Assembly (NCBI GenBank): GCA_947631395.1
Contig: CANRLF010000002.1
Coordinates: forward strand, 131,179 to 195,178
Origin: an uncultured Oscillospiraceae bacterium
GTDB lineage: Bacteria > Bacillota > Clostridia > Oscillospirales > Oscillospiraceae
Direction of reading: 5' to 3'
Length of the DNA stretch: 64,000 bases
Positions 24,455-33,827 of the stretch are shown piece by piece (the first letter of the stretch is position 1; each line of letters starts with the position of its first letter). A model generated the notes under the pieces. It saw only the letters and a program-made list of their open reading frames with translations, ran no database searches and was not told where the DNA came from. A program made the position numbers and the translations under genes.

Positions 24455-26644
24455 TTACGCCGCTTCCATCAAATCAGCGGTCAGCACGTCGACCAGCCGG
24501 TGACCGGACATCTCGCCTGTATTGATGATGACATTGTCCTGGCGCATCTGGGCAAACTCCTGCTCCCGCAAGCTGCGGCTTTTTTTGGCCTTCCTTCGGT
24601 CGGAGCCGGACAGCCGCTTCTTGATTACGCCCTGCCATTCCGTAAGGAACTTCTTGGCCTCCTCAATGTCGGCGTTCTGACGGTCGTACTTAGTACGTTT
24701 TTGCCGAACGGTGCCGTCGGGCTCTACCTCAAGGGTGTAGTAAGGCATATCCGGATCAGACGCGCGGCGGAGGAACAGGATATAGGACTCGTGCGTCTCG
24801 ATCCTGTCCCAGTACCGGTCACTGCTGTGTAGGCAGTGGCAGAGCATTTCTCCCTCCACGATGATGTCCAACGCGTCTCGTGGGGCGACAACGGCGAAGT
24901 CACCGTTTGCGTACTCATACTTGGCCTTGAGCGTTTTGCATATATCATTCAGATGCGGATGAGACTTGAGCACTTCTTCGGCCTGCTTTCCAGAATCCGC
25001 CCGCTTACAGCGCAAGACCAGCTCGTCGTGCCGCTTACGCAGGAGCCTCACACGATAGATGATCTCGTCGTCGGTGTCCATGCCCAGACGCTCGGCCATG
25101 GAGAGGTAGTCCTGCCAGGTGGAGAGGACTTGTTTCACGCTATCACGGCTATCATGTGCCTGCCGCTCTAAATAATGGCAAATCTGAGGAACACTCATTT
25201 TCTGAAGTATGAAGCTCAAGTCGTCCGGTTTGATACCGCATTTGTCAAGCCACCGCAAACTGCCGTCAGGGATCGGCTTGCCGCTTGCTTTCTCCTCCTG
25301 AAGCCAACTGAGAATGAGACGGCCTCCGTTCAGGATCCGAAGCCTGGCAAGCTCCTGCTTATCTATACCGAGAGATTTAGTAAGGCTGGGGGCTTGAGCA
25401 CAAAGAAAGACGCCGTCCATTCTATACCGTTCATTCCAACATTCCTCCGTTAGCCTTGGAAGATTTGCTTTCCAGAGCTGCTCAAAGCGTGGATACTTTC
25501 TGATTACGGTAAGATAGGTGTCCGGATTACCATGGAAACCACGGGCGCGAAGCCACTCCACAAGTCCGGTGCGCTTCAGCGCGTCTCCGGCGAGATGGGG
25601 CAGTGTTTTTCCGTAGACTTGCCCCGGTCGATTTCCGTGCGTGGCGTAGATGCAGTTGGGACTCATCCAGGAGCAGCTTGGCAATCCGGCGATCCAGCGT
25701 TTCAAGGAGTTTCTGTATAAGCCCCAGTAATATATGCGTGGGGATAACTCCCTATCGTAGATCACGCGCCAATGCTCGGCACAGTGGATGTTCGGCTGAT
25801 AGAGAGCGTTTTTCAAATACGAACGCTGAACCCAAAACTCCCTGACTATAAAGCCGTCCGGCATTGGCTGGATAAGATAAGCACAGGCCTCATCCGTGGT
25901 CAGGCACCGGCCAAGCTTGCCGATGGATTTGTATGTGATCTCGTGCCGGCAACGCGGGCAACGGCCGGCTTTATTGTGGCGCGGAACATCCTTGAGAGGA
26001 ACGTCTTTGCCACAGTAGGTACAATAACCGGTCTTGGCGCCGCCCTTGCGGTACTCATAAAAAATGAAATTCTGCGGGACGCCCACCTTGTCTAACCAAT
26101 GTTCCCAGTCCTTGGGGAGGGAGGGAGTAGGGGCCAGATCCGCGTCCCATTTCGCCGTCTCCCTCCGGTGACGTTCTTCGAGCGCCTCAAGCTGCAACAT
26201 CCGCTGGTATTCAAAAATCGCCTCATACCCTGTTTTATCCGACCCAAGATACCGTCCAACCGCCTTGGAATCCTTTTCAGAGGCCCATACGCATGGGTAC
26301 CAGGAGATAAAATGCGGCCACTGTAACCTGTTTACCTTAGCGGTCAGCCACTTGCCGTTGATGCAGTCATAGGTGATAAACTTCCTGGCCTCACGGTCTA
26401 TGTAGACCGTATAGGTTGGCATTCGCCCTTCGGAACGCAGACTGTCCGGATAGTACAAGGCCACTTCCAAGATGCCTTTCTCCACATGGCAACGCAAATA
26501 CAGATTGTACTTGCGGGACGCCTGCTGACTGTAGGACCACCGTTCGGCACGGGACTGCTTTTGCGGAATGTCATCCTTGGCGGCCTTTATCATTTTTGGC
26601 GTTGCCAGCAGATGCCGCAATTGTAATAATTCCTTTTTATTCAC
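24455..26644 (-). CDS. PcfJ-like protein
   Basis: A 729-residue protein. The C-terminal third carries the PcfJ signature: MLCHCLHSSDRYWDRI, then SYILFLRRASDPDMPYYTLEV and the TVRQKRTKYDRQN segment. Two CxxC pairs near residues 209 and 235 (GYCTYCGK, RCPRCRHE) form a zinc ribbon. PcfJ proteins come from pheromone plasmid pCF10 and from many clostridial conjugative elements; their role is undefined, probably DNA-related. It follows the 180-aa gene by 2 nt with a weak ribosome site, so expression is coupled. Confidence 0.85.
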   Translation of the reverse strand: MNKKELLQLRHLLATPKMIKAAKDDIPQKQSRAERWSYSQQASRKYNLYLRCHVEKGILEVALYYPDSLRSEGRMPTYTVYIDREARKFITYDCINGKWLTAKVNRLQWPHFISWYPCVWASEKDSKAVGRYLGSDKTGYEAIFEYQRMLQLEALEERHRRETAKWDADLAPTPSLPKDWEHWLDKVGVPQNFIFYEYRKGGAKTGYCTYCGKDVPLKDVPRHNKAGRCPRCRHEITYKSIGKLGRCLTTDEACAYLIQPMPDGFIVREFWVQRSYLKNALYQPNIHCAEHWRVIYDRELSPRIYYWGLYRNSLKRWIAGLPSCSWMSPNCIYATHGNRPGQVYGKTLPHLAGDALKRTGLVEWLRARGFHGNPDTYLTVIRKYPRFEQLWKANLPRLTEECWNERYRMDGVFLCAQAPSLTKSLGIDKQELARLRILNGGRLILSWLQEEKASGKPIPDGSLRWLDKCGIKPDDLSFILQKMSVPQICHYLERQAHDSRDSVKQVLSTWQDYLSMAERLGMDTDDEIIYRVRLLRKRHDELVLRCKRADSGKQAEEVLKSHPHLNDICKTLKAKYEYANGDFAVVAPRDALDIIVEGEMLCHCLHSSDRYWDRIETHESYILFLRRASDPDMPYYTLEVEPDGTVRQKRTKYDRQNADIEEAKKFLTEWQGVIKKRLSGSDRRKAKKSRSLREQEFAQMRQDNVIINTGEMSGHRLVDVLTADLMEAA

Positions 26645-26646
26645 TT

Positions 26647-27189
26647 CTAAGCCACGCTCCTTTCCAACAAGTCCGTGTCATACCAACGGTGCGGCATGAT
26701 ATTCTTGCCATCCACACGCGCCATGGAGATTTGCACGATTTTTCCACCGTCCGGCGCTTCTTTGGCAAAGCCCAAAACGTCGCCGATATTTCCGGAAGCT
26801 ACCGGATCGACGCCGCGGACGATGACAAAGCCGCCATTCGAGCGGCCGCGATTTGCATGGACACGCTCGTTCCATTTACGGCCCGGGTGGTCCGACATGT
26901 ATGCCAGGGCGTGCAGGACAAACTCGGAAAGGTCCAGCTTTTTGATAATAGTGAGCTTAGTACACGCGATTTTGGAATCGCGTTCGTCTTCATCAACGTC
27001 GCCGCCGGCTTCCACAAGGTAATATTCGGAACGCTTCATGTCACTGTAATATTTAAGGCAGTCCAATGGGTCCTCCGCGCAGTGAAAACCGTTTTCGGCA
27101 CAGTTGGCCTTTTCGGTCTCATTGAGCCCCATTACGAAATGATAGCCGCGGCATACAAGACCTCGGTCAAAACCTTTGTATGCTATCAT
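26647..27189 (-). CDS. Unknown element protein (180 aa)
   Basis: A soluble protein opening MIAYKGFDRGLVCRGYHFVMG. It resembles phage/element proteins that start with a K-G-F-D motif and hold a C-x-NGFHCAEDPLDCL segment (DUF7666-like; this assignment is from memory). It lies between the PcfK-like and PcfJ-like genes and overlaps the former by 4 nt. The function is unknown. Confidence 0.6.
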   Translation of the reverse strand: MIAYKGFDRGLVCRGYHFVMGLNETEKANCAENGFHCAEDPLDCLKYYSDMKRSEYYLVEAGGDVDEDERDSKIACTKLTIIKKLDLSEFVLHALAYMSDHPGRKWNERVHANRGRSNGGFVIVRGVDPVASGNIGDVLGFAKEAPDGGKIVQISMARVDGKNIMPHRWYDTDLLERSVA

Positions 27190-28046
27190 CCCGCTTTTTC
27201 CTCCGGCATCATAAAATCGCCAAAGGAGATTTGGCCCATGCTGTCCCCGGAATCGGAGGCGGGTTTGTCGGGCTTTTTGGGCGCTTCCGGCTTTTTCGCC
27301 TCGGCTTTAGTCTTGTCTTTCGCGGAGCCCTTGGGTTTTGAAGTGGAACTGCCGCAATAGGGATTGGGCACGAATTTTTCTTCTTTCTCTTTGTCCTCCT
27401 TGGCGTCGGGGTCATTGAAGTAGTCCACCGCCCATTGGTAGCATAGGCCGTCAGGCACGTCGCAACCGTAACCCTCGGAACCCTGACCGGGCTGTATCCC
27501 GTTTGCCTTCAGCTCATCCTGCACATATTCCCAGGCCTTCCGGCTGATGTACTGGAAGCAGTGGACCATGCTCTTACTTGGGTGCATTGTTTTCCTCGCA
27601 AGGGCTGGGTCCTCAATGCACAGTGTCTGGATGTGCTCGGCGACGCACTCCTTCATATTCCGCCGGGTCAGCTTTTCGGTATCCTCGCTTACCCGCTTCA
27701 TGGAGGCCGCCATCACCTCCTCATCGCTCATAGCATTCAGAAGGTCGAGCTTTTTCTGAAAGGCGGCCTTCTTCTCCAACTGGCGGGCCTCAAAATCGGC
27801 TTTCCTCTTTGCTTCGGACTCCTCATGCGCCCTGCGTTTTTCCTCCTCGGTACTCTCAGACGTGTCCGTCGGAGAGGGAACGGGTGCAGCTTGCGCGGGA
27901 GCTGTTTCAGCAGGGCTTTTTTGAGGTGAGGCATCGACCGTATCGGCCGTGTCCACACCGTCCTCGCAGAAAGCGGCGTCGTCAAACCCGTCTTTCGATA
28001 TGTTTTCTTCGTGTATTTCGAGGTCAATCTCTGCAAAACTTCCCAT
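27186..28046 (-). CDS. PcfK-like protein
   Basis: A 286-residue protein. The first 60 residues are acidic and alanine/proline-rich, then a charged coiled-coil (RRAHEESEAKRKADFEARQL). The conserved region KSMVHCFQYISRKAWEYVQDE followed by CYQWAVDYFND matches PcfK-like proteins. The lysine-rich tail ends with an acidic SFGDFMMPEE patch. PcfK and PcfJ neighbours occur together on pCF10-type plasmids and clostridial elements; their function is unknown. AAAAGGAG lies 9-10 nt before the ATG. Confidence 0.78.
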   Translation of the reverse strand: MGSFAEIDLEIHEENISKDGFDDAAFCEDGVDTADTVDASPQKSPAETAPAQAAPVPSPTDTSESTEEEKRRAHEESEAKRKADFEARQLEKKAAFQKKLDLLNAMSDEEVMAASMKRVSEDTEKLTRRNMKECVAEHIQTLCIEDPALARKTMHPSKSMVHCFQYISRKAWEYVQDELKANGIQPGQGSEGYGCDVPDGLCYQWAVDYFNDPDAKEDKEKEEKFVPNPYCGSSTSKPKGSAKDKTKAEAKKPEAPKKPDKPASDSGDSMGQISFGDFMMPEEKAG

Positions 28047-28052
28047 ATGGTT

Positions 28053-29180
28053 TTACTCCTTTATGTTTTTATTTCGCTTGACCGCCAACAGCCAATCGTC
28101 GATCCCCTTATAGGCGGGATCCCAATTAAGTTGGCGGCAGGCCATGTTGTGTTTCAGCGCCAGATTGTGGACAGCGCAAGCTCCGCGAAAAACGCCGGCG
28201 TTATGGTGCTTATCCATGTCCTCGGCTTCAATGATCTCCTCCGTGCCGTTCCGGCTCAGAAAGGAGAACAGCTCGTCAAGGCCTCCCGTGTTATTGGCCC
28301 CAACAGTGGCGGCAAAGGTCCGGCCCGTGATGGCGTGGGCAATATCCGCCTTGAGGGCTCCTTCCGTTACATATACGACCCGCGCGTGGGGATCGCCGAC
28401 AAAATGCACAGGGCTTCCTGAGGTGACGCCAAAATTCTTCCCTGACGAGGATAGAGGCAGGTATTTCGCCCCTTTCTTCTCAGTTGAGCCGCTACCGTCA
28501 CGAATTGGAGTGTCTAAGCGTATCTGTAAGCCGTGCAGAAGCCCGTCTACGCCGTACTGCGGAATGAGAAAGCCGGATGTTCGCTGATAAAATTTTACGG
28601 TCCATTTTCCGCGGTCATCCACATAGAAGCCCGGAACTCCCTGCACGAGAAAGCCCTGTTCCGTGAGCTTGCGGGTGAGCTCCTGGCACAGTCGCCCAGG
28701 CGGTGTGCTTTTGAACCCAAAGTCATCGATCTCGGCATCCGTCAGTCCCCGTACCGTTCGCAGATGCTCCCGATGGGCCTGCGTCAGCGTGAGCATTGAA
28801 AGCAGAGCTTTATATGTTCGATGTATCTCACGCTCCGGTGCTCTGCCAGAAGCCGGCATTTCAGTAGGCCGCTCCGGGCCGCCTCGTGACGGCGCGCGGT
28901 TCTCCGCCGGAAAACCGCCCACTGCCAGGGTGTCGCAGATCTCCCTGAATGACTGGGAGTTGTCCGTGCAGTGGACCTGGCCGTAAAGACGCAACATCCC
29001 GCCGGTTTCACCGCAGTGAAAGCAATGCCAGGTGTTCGTTTGAGGATATAAGCCAAGCCTTCCCCGATGTTCACCGCAGATCGGACAGTCGGCGTAGACT
29101 ACCAGGGGGTTCCCCCTCCGCCTGATATTCAGACGGAGGAGGTATGCTACATCCATAATGGTAAAGGGAAAATCCGACAT
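28053..29180 (-). CDS. CHC2 zinc-finger primase-like protein with DUF3854/TOPRIM-type domain
   Basis: A 375-residue protein. CPICGEHRG and CFHCGETGG (residues about 32-58) form the CHC2 zinc finger of DnaG-type primases. The second half contains VYVTEGALKADIAHAITGRTFAATVG and a later EAEDMDKHHN, matching the DUF3854 TOPRIM-like domain found in phage and plasmid primases. It probably primes DNA synthesis of the element, or of the strand received in conjugation. It is in the operon with PcfK and the possible annealase. Confidence 0.85.
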   Translation of the reverse strand: MSDFPFTIMDVAYLLRLNIRRRGNPLVVYADCPICGEHRGRLGLYPQTNTWHCFHCGETGGMLRLYGQVHCTDNSQSFREICDTLAVGGFPAENRAPSRGGPERPTEMPASGRAPEREIHRTYKALLSMLTLTQAHREHLRTVRGLTDAEIDDFGFKSTPPGRLCQELTRKLTEQGFLVQGVPGFYVDDRGKWTVKFYQRTSGFLIPQYGVDGLLHGLQIRLDTPIRDGSGSTEKKGAKYLPLSSSGKNFGVTSGSPVHFVGDPHARVVYVTEGALKADIAHAITGRTFAATVGANNTGGLDELFSFLSRNGTEEIIEAEDMDKHHNAGVFRGACAVHNLALKHNMACRQLNWDPAYKGIDDWLLAVKRNKNIKE

Positions 29181-29231
29181 GATAAAAGCGCCTTTCTCCT
29201 TTCCGACAAACGCCAGGGGCGTTAAGGCAAT

Positions 29232-30215
29232 TTATCCGGCCTTCTTTAACTCCATGTCCTGTATAAGCAGATGGGCGGCGGCCTTTTGAATGTTGCCGCA
29301 ATCACAAAATTGCGTGAGGAAGAAATGAAGACTTGAAGGCCTGCGTCTTGCTATCTCCTCCATTCTCATCCCTTTGCAGGTGCCTTTCTGCACCATGACG
29401 TTCCCTGCTTCCTCCATGGTCATGCGCTGAAGGATCTGCTCCACGGGCGTATCGTCCGTGTATGCCGGTTCCTCACGCTCCGCCGCCGGTTCGACGGCTG
29501 CGGGTGGATTTGCGGGAGCTTCCGGCTCCACGGCTTTCTCCGCCGTTTGGGGGGATTTGAGCATTGACAGCAAAGACGACTGCTCCTCAGATGCAACAGC
29601 CTCACGGGGAGGCTCATCGGGCGTGCTTTGGGGAGCCCCATTTTCAAGAACCTCAACAGGAGCGGGCACGGACGTCGCGGGAGCGGTGTCCCTTGATACT
29701 GCTGGCTCGGCCTTCGGAGCGACGGGCTCAACCGTGGCGGAGGGCTTTTCAGCCTTAACAGGAGGCGTATTATCCGCACTTGCCGGTGGGGCAGGGGAGG
29801 GGGAGGCATCAGTGACCGTCGACTGCCTGGTCACGTCACAGAGCTGTATCCCAAACCCGGCGCTGTCAAGAGCCTCCTTGAGGGCCTCCTCTTGGGCGGC
29901 GCGAATATAGTCCTTTGTGTCACGCACAGACTTGTTTGCGGTAAAGCTGCCGGCGGGAATGGGATCGTCTCTGGATAAGAATACCTTCGCCTCAAAAATC
30001 GCGAGCTGGTCGGTTACACGTAGCGGAGTCAGGAGCAGCCTGCCGTTGGGACAGGCAAGGCGGAACCATAGCCGCTGATAGTTTGGCTCCAATCGCAGTA
30101 CGGAGCTGCCGTTGGGGCCGGTGACCCTTTTCAGGTACTTCATGGGATCGAAGCCGGGCACCTTATGGAGGGCCTCGGCCGCGGGGACGGTGCGGATGAT
30201 CGTGTTGTCGTTCAT
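29232..30215 (-). CDS. Unknown protein, possibly Rad52/ERF-like annealase with long linker
   Basis: A 327-residue protein in three parts. Residues 1-125 are a folded domain containing LEPNYQRLWFRLACPNGRLLLTP, then DYIRAAQEEALKEALDSAGFG, which resembles the A-x-T-x-ALxRAL-x2-AGxG helix of Rad52/ERF annealases. About 130 residues of proline/alanine-rich linker follow. The end is a compact C-terminal domain (MTMEEAGNVMVQKG, LTQFCDCGNIQKAA). AAAGGAGTTTCAG precedes the ATG at 30215. A YqaJ exonuclease two genes upstream fits an exonuclease-annealase pair. The annealase reading is inference. Confidence 0.55.
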   Translation of the reverse strand: MNDNTIIRTVPAAEALHKVPGFDPMKYLKRVTGPNGSSVLRLEPNYQRLWFRLACPNGRLLLTPLRVTDQLAIFEAKVFLSRDDPIPAGSFTANKSVRDTKDYIRAAQEEALKEALDSAGFGIQLCDVTRQSTVTDASPSPAPPASADNTPPVKAEKPSATVEPVAPKAEPAVSRDTAPATSVPAPVEVLENGAPQSTPDEPPREAVASEEQSSLLSMLKSPQTAEKAVEPEAPANPPAAVEPAAEREEPAYTDDTPVEQILQRMTMEEAGNVMVQKGTCKGMRMEEIARRRPSSLHFFLTQFCDCGNIQKAAAHLLIQDMELKKAG

Positions 30216-30266
30216 TTCTGAAACTCCTTTCAAATATAAATTTTCAACGGACGCGCCGCTGTGCAC

Positions 30267-30302
30267 AAAAAAAGACGCAAATCCCGGCTTATCGGGACTT
30301 GC
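30267..30302 (-). terminator. Terminator after the RecD2-like gene
   Basis: GCAAATCCCG (30277-30286) pairs with CGGGACTTGC (30293-30302) with one mismatch, followed on the minus strand by TTTTTTT. It stands between co-oriented genes. Confidence 0.85.
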
Positions 30303-30307
30303 ATCTC

Positions 30308-32584
30308 TCAACCTGCCCGCTTCAGCGTCTCGTTTGCGGAGAACGCTCTGCGGGTAAATTCCTGCCGGTAAAGCCTTGCGCGCTCACCAAGGAGCGTGTT
30401 GCGCTTTCCCTTTCTCGTTTTGGATATGGCCATGTACAGTGCTTTTTTCTGGCCTACCAGTATGACCCGGCCCTTGGCGCGGGTCACGGCGGTGTACAGA
30501 AGGTTCCGGTTCAGAAGTATCCGGTGGGCCGCAAGCATGGGGATTATGACCGTATCGTACTCCGAGCCCATCGCCTTGTGGATAGTCATTGCGTAGGAAA
30601 GCTCCAATTCTTCCAGCGCCTCCAGAGGATACTTTGCGTACCGCCCGTCGAAATTGATAATGACGGTATCCGAACGGATCTCCCGAACGGTACCTACATC
30701 GCCGTTGAATACGCCCTTGCCGATTTGATTGCCCTGCCGGTCATAGATGATCATGTTATAGTTGTTCTTAATCTGTATCACCCGGTCGCGCAGACGAAAG
30801 ATCTTGCTGCCGTATATGACGTCCGGCTTGCCCTCCGCTTCGGGATTTATATCCTCCCGGATAGCGGCGTTCAGATTGTTTGAGGACGCCTCGCCGTCCG
30901 TGCGGAAGGGAGATAGTATCTGCAGCTTCTCAATACCGACTTTTGCGGCCTCATCGCAGTAGAGACGGCGGATGGTCTCCGCTGTTTCCTCCTGAGTCGC
31001 CGCGGGAACGAAGGAAAAGTCAGCCCCGTAAAGGAGCTCGCTGTTGCCCTCGTTGATAAATTTGGCGTTGTAGGCGATCCGGCTGTCCTGAGCCTGACGG
31101 AAGATCCGGTCAAGTACAGTCACGGGGACGATGCCGCTTCCGATGAGCTCGTGAAATACATTACCGGCGCCCACGCTCTCCAACTGGTCGGCGTCACCCA
31201 CCAGCAGGACCCTGGTCCCATGGGCAACTCTTGAAAAAAGCTGATGTGCCAGCCACATATCCACCATGGACGCCTCATCTACGATGAGAAGACCTGTATC
31301 CAGTGGCTGTCTTTTCTTTCGACCGTCGCTGTCGCCGTGGAGCCCCAACAGGCTGTGCAGGGTTTGCGCGTCCTCCACTCCCGTGGTCTCCGCCATACGC
31401 CGGCTGGCCTTTCCGGTAGGAGCGGCCAGAGAGATCGTTTTGTCCGGGAACAGAAGGCGGTACGCCTCGACAACGGCGCGGAGTATCGTACTTTTGCCTG
31501 TTCCGGGCCCGCCGGTGATGATGGACAGATTGTACCGAAAGGCCATTTCCACGCCCTCGACTTGTCTGGGGGACAGGGTAATACCCAGCTTTCCCTTGAC
31601 GGCTTCCATTACCGGGCGAAGGTCCACCGGCTTTGGGTTTTCGGTGACCATCTGCGCGATTTTGTACGCCGTCTCATCCTCCTGCCGAAACACCTGCGGA
31701 AGATAGACGTTTCCCTCGTTCGACACCACCACGTTGCTTATGATCATGGCTTCCAGCTCACGTTCCGCATGCTCCTGGTCCACCGGTATCTCTCCGGGCT
31801 CCATCGACTCATTGAGGAGCTTCAGAGCATGCTTCAGCATCTGAGACGCATCTAAAAAGAGATGTCCGTTTTCGATTCTCGCTTTCTCCAGAGTGTAGAA
31901 AAGCGCCCCGCGCACACGCACGGGGTCATGGAGACTGCCTCCGGATTTTCGGACAATGGCATCAACCCGCTTAAATCCAAAGCCGGGCACCTCGCACAGC
32001 CGGTACAGACTTTCACGCAGCAGGTCAGCCGCTTCGACCCCGAAGTATTCGTAGATCTTCATCGCGGTGTTCGGCGTCACCTGGAAGGGGCCAAGCATGG
32101 TCATCAATTCACGCATCGCATGGCTTTCGGCGTAGCCGGACTTGATCTCCTCAAGCTTATCCGCCGTGATGCCGCGTATCTCCAGAAGGCGGTCAGGCTC
32201 GTTCTCAAGCACCTCCAGGGAGCTGGGACCAAACCGCTGTACGATGGCATCGGCGGTAGCGCCTCCTATTCCTTTCAAAAGGCCGGAGGCAAGGTAATTG
32301 CGTATCCCCTCTACTGTTGTGGGGGAAATCTCCTTCCACCGCTCCACCTGAAACTGAAAGCCGTACTTTCCACGGATCCACTGGCCTTCCATATCCAGCT
32401 TCACCGAATCCGACTGGGGCAGGTCATAGCCTACGACGGAGAAGCGTATCAGATGATCTCTGAATCTATATGGGCTTCTGGCGTCCGGAGGGACCATGAT
32501 GTCCGCGGTCTTCATCTGTACCACCATGTATTTAGACGCAGGGTTGAAAAATACTGTTTTGTCGTATGCCGCCACAATTCTCAT
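30308..32584 (-). CDS. RecD2-like DNA helicase
   Basis: A 758-residue superfamily-1 helicase of the RecD2 type. The N-terminal region has OB and helix-hairpin-helix repeats (GLLKGIGGATADAIVQRFG, LLEIRGITADKLEE). Walker A GGPGTGKST lies near residue 356, the DEASMVD Walker B near 436, and GDADQLESVG after it. The C-terminal motif VI region (AMTIHKAMGSEYDTVIIP, then LLYTAVTRAKGRVIL) is intact. It unwinds DNA 5' to 3' and here presumably serves element replication or repair. GGAGGAATCAGCGCC precedes the ATG, and the gene follows the YqaJ exonuclease closely. Confidence 0.92.
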   Translation of the reverse strand: MRIVAAYDKTVFFNPASKYMVVQMKTADIMVPPDARSPYRFRDHLIRFSVVGYDLPQSDSVKLDMEGQWIRGKYGFQFQVERWKEISPTTVEGIRNYLASGLLKGIGGATADAIVQRFGPSSLEVLENEPDRLLEIRGITADKLEEIKSGYAESHAMRELMTMLGPFQVTPNTAMKIYEYFGVEAADLLRESLYRLCEVPGFGFKRVDAIVRKSGGSLHDPVRVRGALFYTLEKARIENGHLFLDASQMLKHALKLLNESMEPGEIPVDQEHAERELEAMIISNVVVSNEGNVYLPQVFRQEDETAYKIAQMVTENPKPVDLRPVMEAVKGKLGITLSPRQVEGVEMAFRYNLSIITGGPGTGKSTILRAVVEAYRLLFPDKTISLAAPTGKASRRMAETTGVEDAQTLHSLLGLHGDSDGRKKRQPLDTGLLIVDEASMVDMWLAHQLFSRVAHGTRVLLVGDADQLESVGAGNVFHELIGSGIVPVTVLDRIFRQAQDSRIAYNAKFINEGNSELLYGADFSFVPAATQEETAETIRRLYCDEAAKVGIEKLQILSPFRTDGEASSNNLNAAIREDINPEAEGKPDVIYGSKIFRLRDRVIQIKNNYNMIIYDRQGNQIGKGVFNGDVGTVREIRSDTVIINFDGRYAKYPLEALEELELSYAMTIHKAMGSEYDTVIIPMLAAHRILLNRNLLYTAVTRAKGRVILVGQKKALYMAISKTRKGKRNTLLGERARLYRQEFTRRAFSANETLKRAG

Positions 32585-32605
32585 GGCGCTGATTCCTCCT
32601 TTTCT

Positions 32606-33652
32606 CTAAGCCGCGTCCTCCTTGGGACGTTTTATGCTGAAATTACGGCGTTCCGAGTAGGTGACATATTCGCTGTAAATATCCGGGTGGACCTCCTTCA
32701 GCCTGTCCAGCCCGTCCTTGAATATGCCGGCCGTCCGCGAGATCTTCCACGAGACGACGTAGCCGTCTGTTGAAACGGCGGAGGAGCTTGAGCCCATGTC
32801 CGCTATGATCAGCGCCTTCAGACGCTTCATCTCATTTTCTACGGTCTTGGTGTCGGCGTCGCACCGGCGCTTTTCCTCCTGAAGCTCCAGATAGCGGATG
32901 ACTCTGTCAGACTGCGTCTGGGTGAGGCTCACAGGCTCCGCGCCCGGACTTGGCTGTCCAAGTGTCCGCCGCAGACTCTCCAGGATGAGATCGCCGTTGT
33001 CCTCAAGGTAGGGTGGGGGAGATTTGCTAAGGATGTTGTTCTCCCAAAAGTCATGCTCCAGAGAGATAAGCTCCAGCTCATAGTCCATATCGCGGTCAAT
33101 GTGCCGGATAAGCACCTCATCCTCGCTGTTCCCGTAAAGACAGCAATAGTAGACCCTGTCCAGGTTCATCACAGCCATGTAGTGACGTCCCTGACTCTCG
33201 TAATAGACCGGGACTGCCTCATCACCATTGCGCCACCACTTGCCCTTTGCGTTGTAGTTGGTGGTCTTGACCTCCAGAATGGCCGTTTTGCCGTCAGTCA
33301 GCTCCACGAGGTAGTCAAGATCCGCCAGCATCCAGGGATAAAGCGGATGCTGAAATATGCACTTCCGTTGATATACCTTCAGACCCGTTTTCTTGGCAAA
33401 TATCCGTGCCACCAGCGGTTCCAGCAACGTGCCGACCTCAAGAGCGACCCAGTTTTCCCGGTCGTCCGTAGCGGATACGATCCCAACCTTGTCATAGTAG
33501 AGATCTCTGGCCGTCCAAAATGGCGATATTCCCAGGACGGCTGCGGCGTCGCTTCCGCCGATTCCGCGTCGACGGTAATCCAGCCACTCAGGCCGCGTCA
33601 GCTTTTCCGTTTCCACCAGAACCGTGGGACGGTACGACAAGTTCTGCGGCAT
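32606..33652 (-). CDS. YqaJ/lambda-type recombination exonuclease
   Basis: A 348-residue protein. RRRGIGGSDAAAVLGISPF (about 27-45) is the YqaJ hallmark. MLADLDYLVE and AILEVKTTNY (about 107-132) carry the D and E-x-K metal ligands of the PD-(D/E)xK nuclease core, with YYESQGRHYMAVMN after it. These 5'-3' exonucleases resect ends for single-strand annealing. The ATG has GGAGGAGAACAACG upstream and overlaps the previous small gene by 65 nt in another frame. Residues 230-348 are a helical extension. Confidence 0.9.
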   Translation of the reverse strand: MPQNLSYRPTVLVETEKLTRPEWLDYRRRGIGGSDAAAVLGISPFWTARDLYYDKVGIVSATDDRENWVALEVGTLLEPLVARIFAKKTGLKVYQRKCIFQHPLYPWMLADLDYLVELTDGKTAILEVKTTNYNAKGKWWRNGDEAVPVYYESQGRHYMAVMNLDRVYYCCLYGNSEDEVLIRHIDRDMDYELELISLEHDFWENNILSKSPPPYLEDNGDLILESLRRTLGQPSPGAEPVSLTQTQSDRVIRYLELQEEKRRCDADTKTVENEMKRLKALIIADMGSSSSAVSTDGYVVSWKISRTAGIFKDGLDRLKEVHPDIYSEYVTYSERRNFSIKRPKEDAA

Positions 33653-33773
33653 CGTTGTTCTCCTCCTCTGTCAACAGCTTTTGGATTTGGACCTTCGTCA
33701 TCTGCCGGTTGTTACCCCGGATGTGTTTTTCGGGCGGTCTGGGATCGCGCCGGCGCTTCCACTTGCTCTTCAT
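33588..33773 (-). CDS. Small basic protein (61 aa) overlapping the exonuclease gene
   Basis: It starts MKSKWKRRRDPRPPEKHIRG behind a good AAAAGGAG site. An arginine/lysine-rich first third is followed by a polar tail (TKVQIQKLLTEEENND). It is the first gene after leader RNA copy 2 and its terminator. It overlaps the start of the exonuclease by 65 nt, which may couple their translation. No family recognised. Confidence 0.55.
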   Translation of the reverse strand: MKSKWKRRRDPRPPEKHIRGNNRQMTKVQIQKLLTEEENNDAAELVVPSHGSGGNGKADAA

Positions 33774-33827
33774 TGATTTACAACTCCTTTTTTTTGATTT
33801 ATCCTCAAAGCCTTCCGGCATTTGGGC

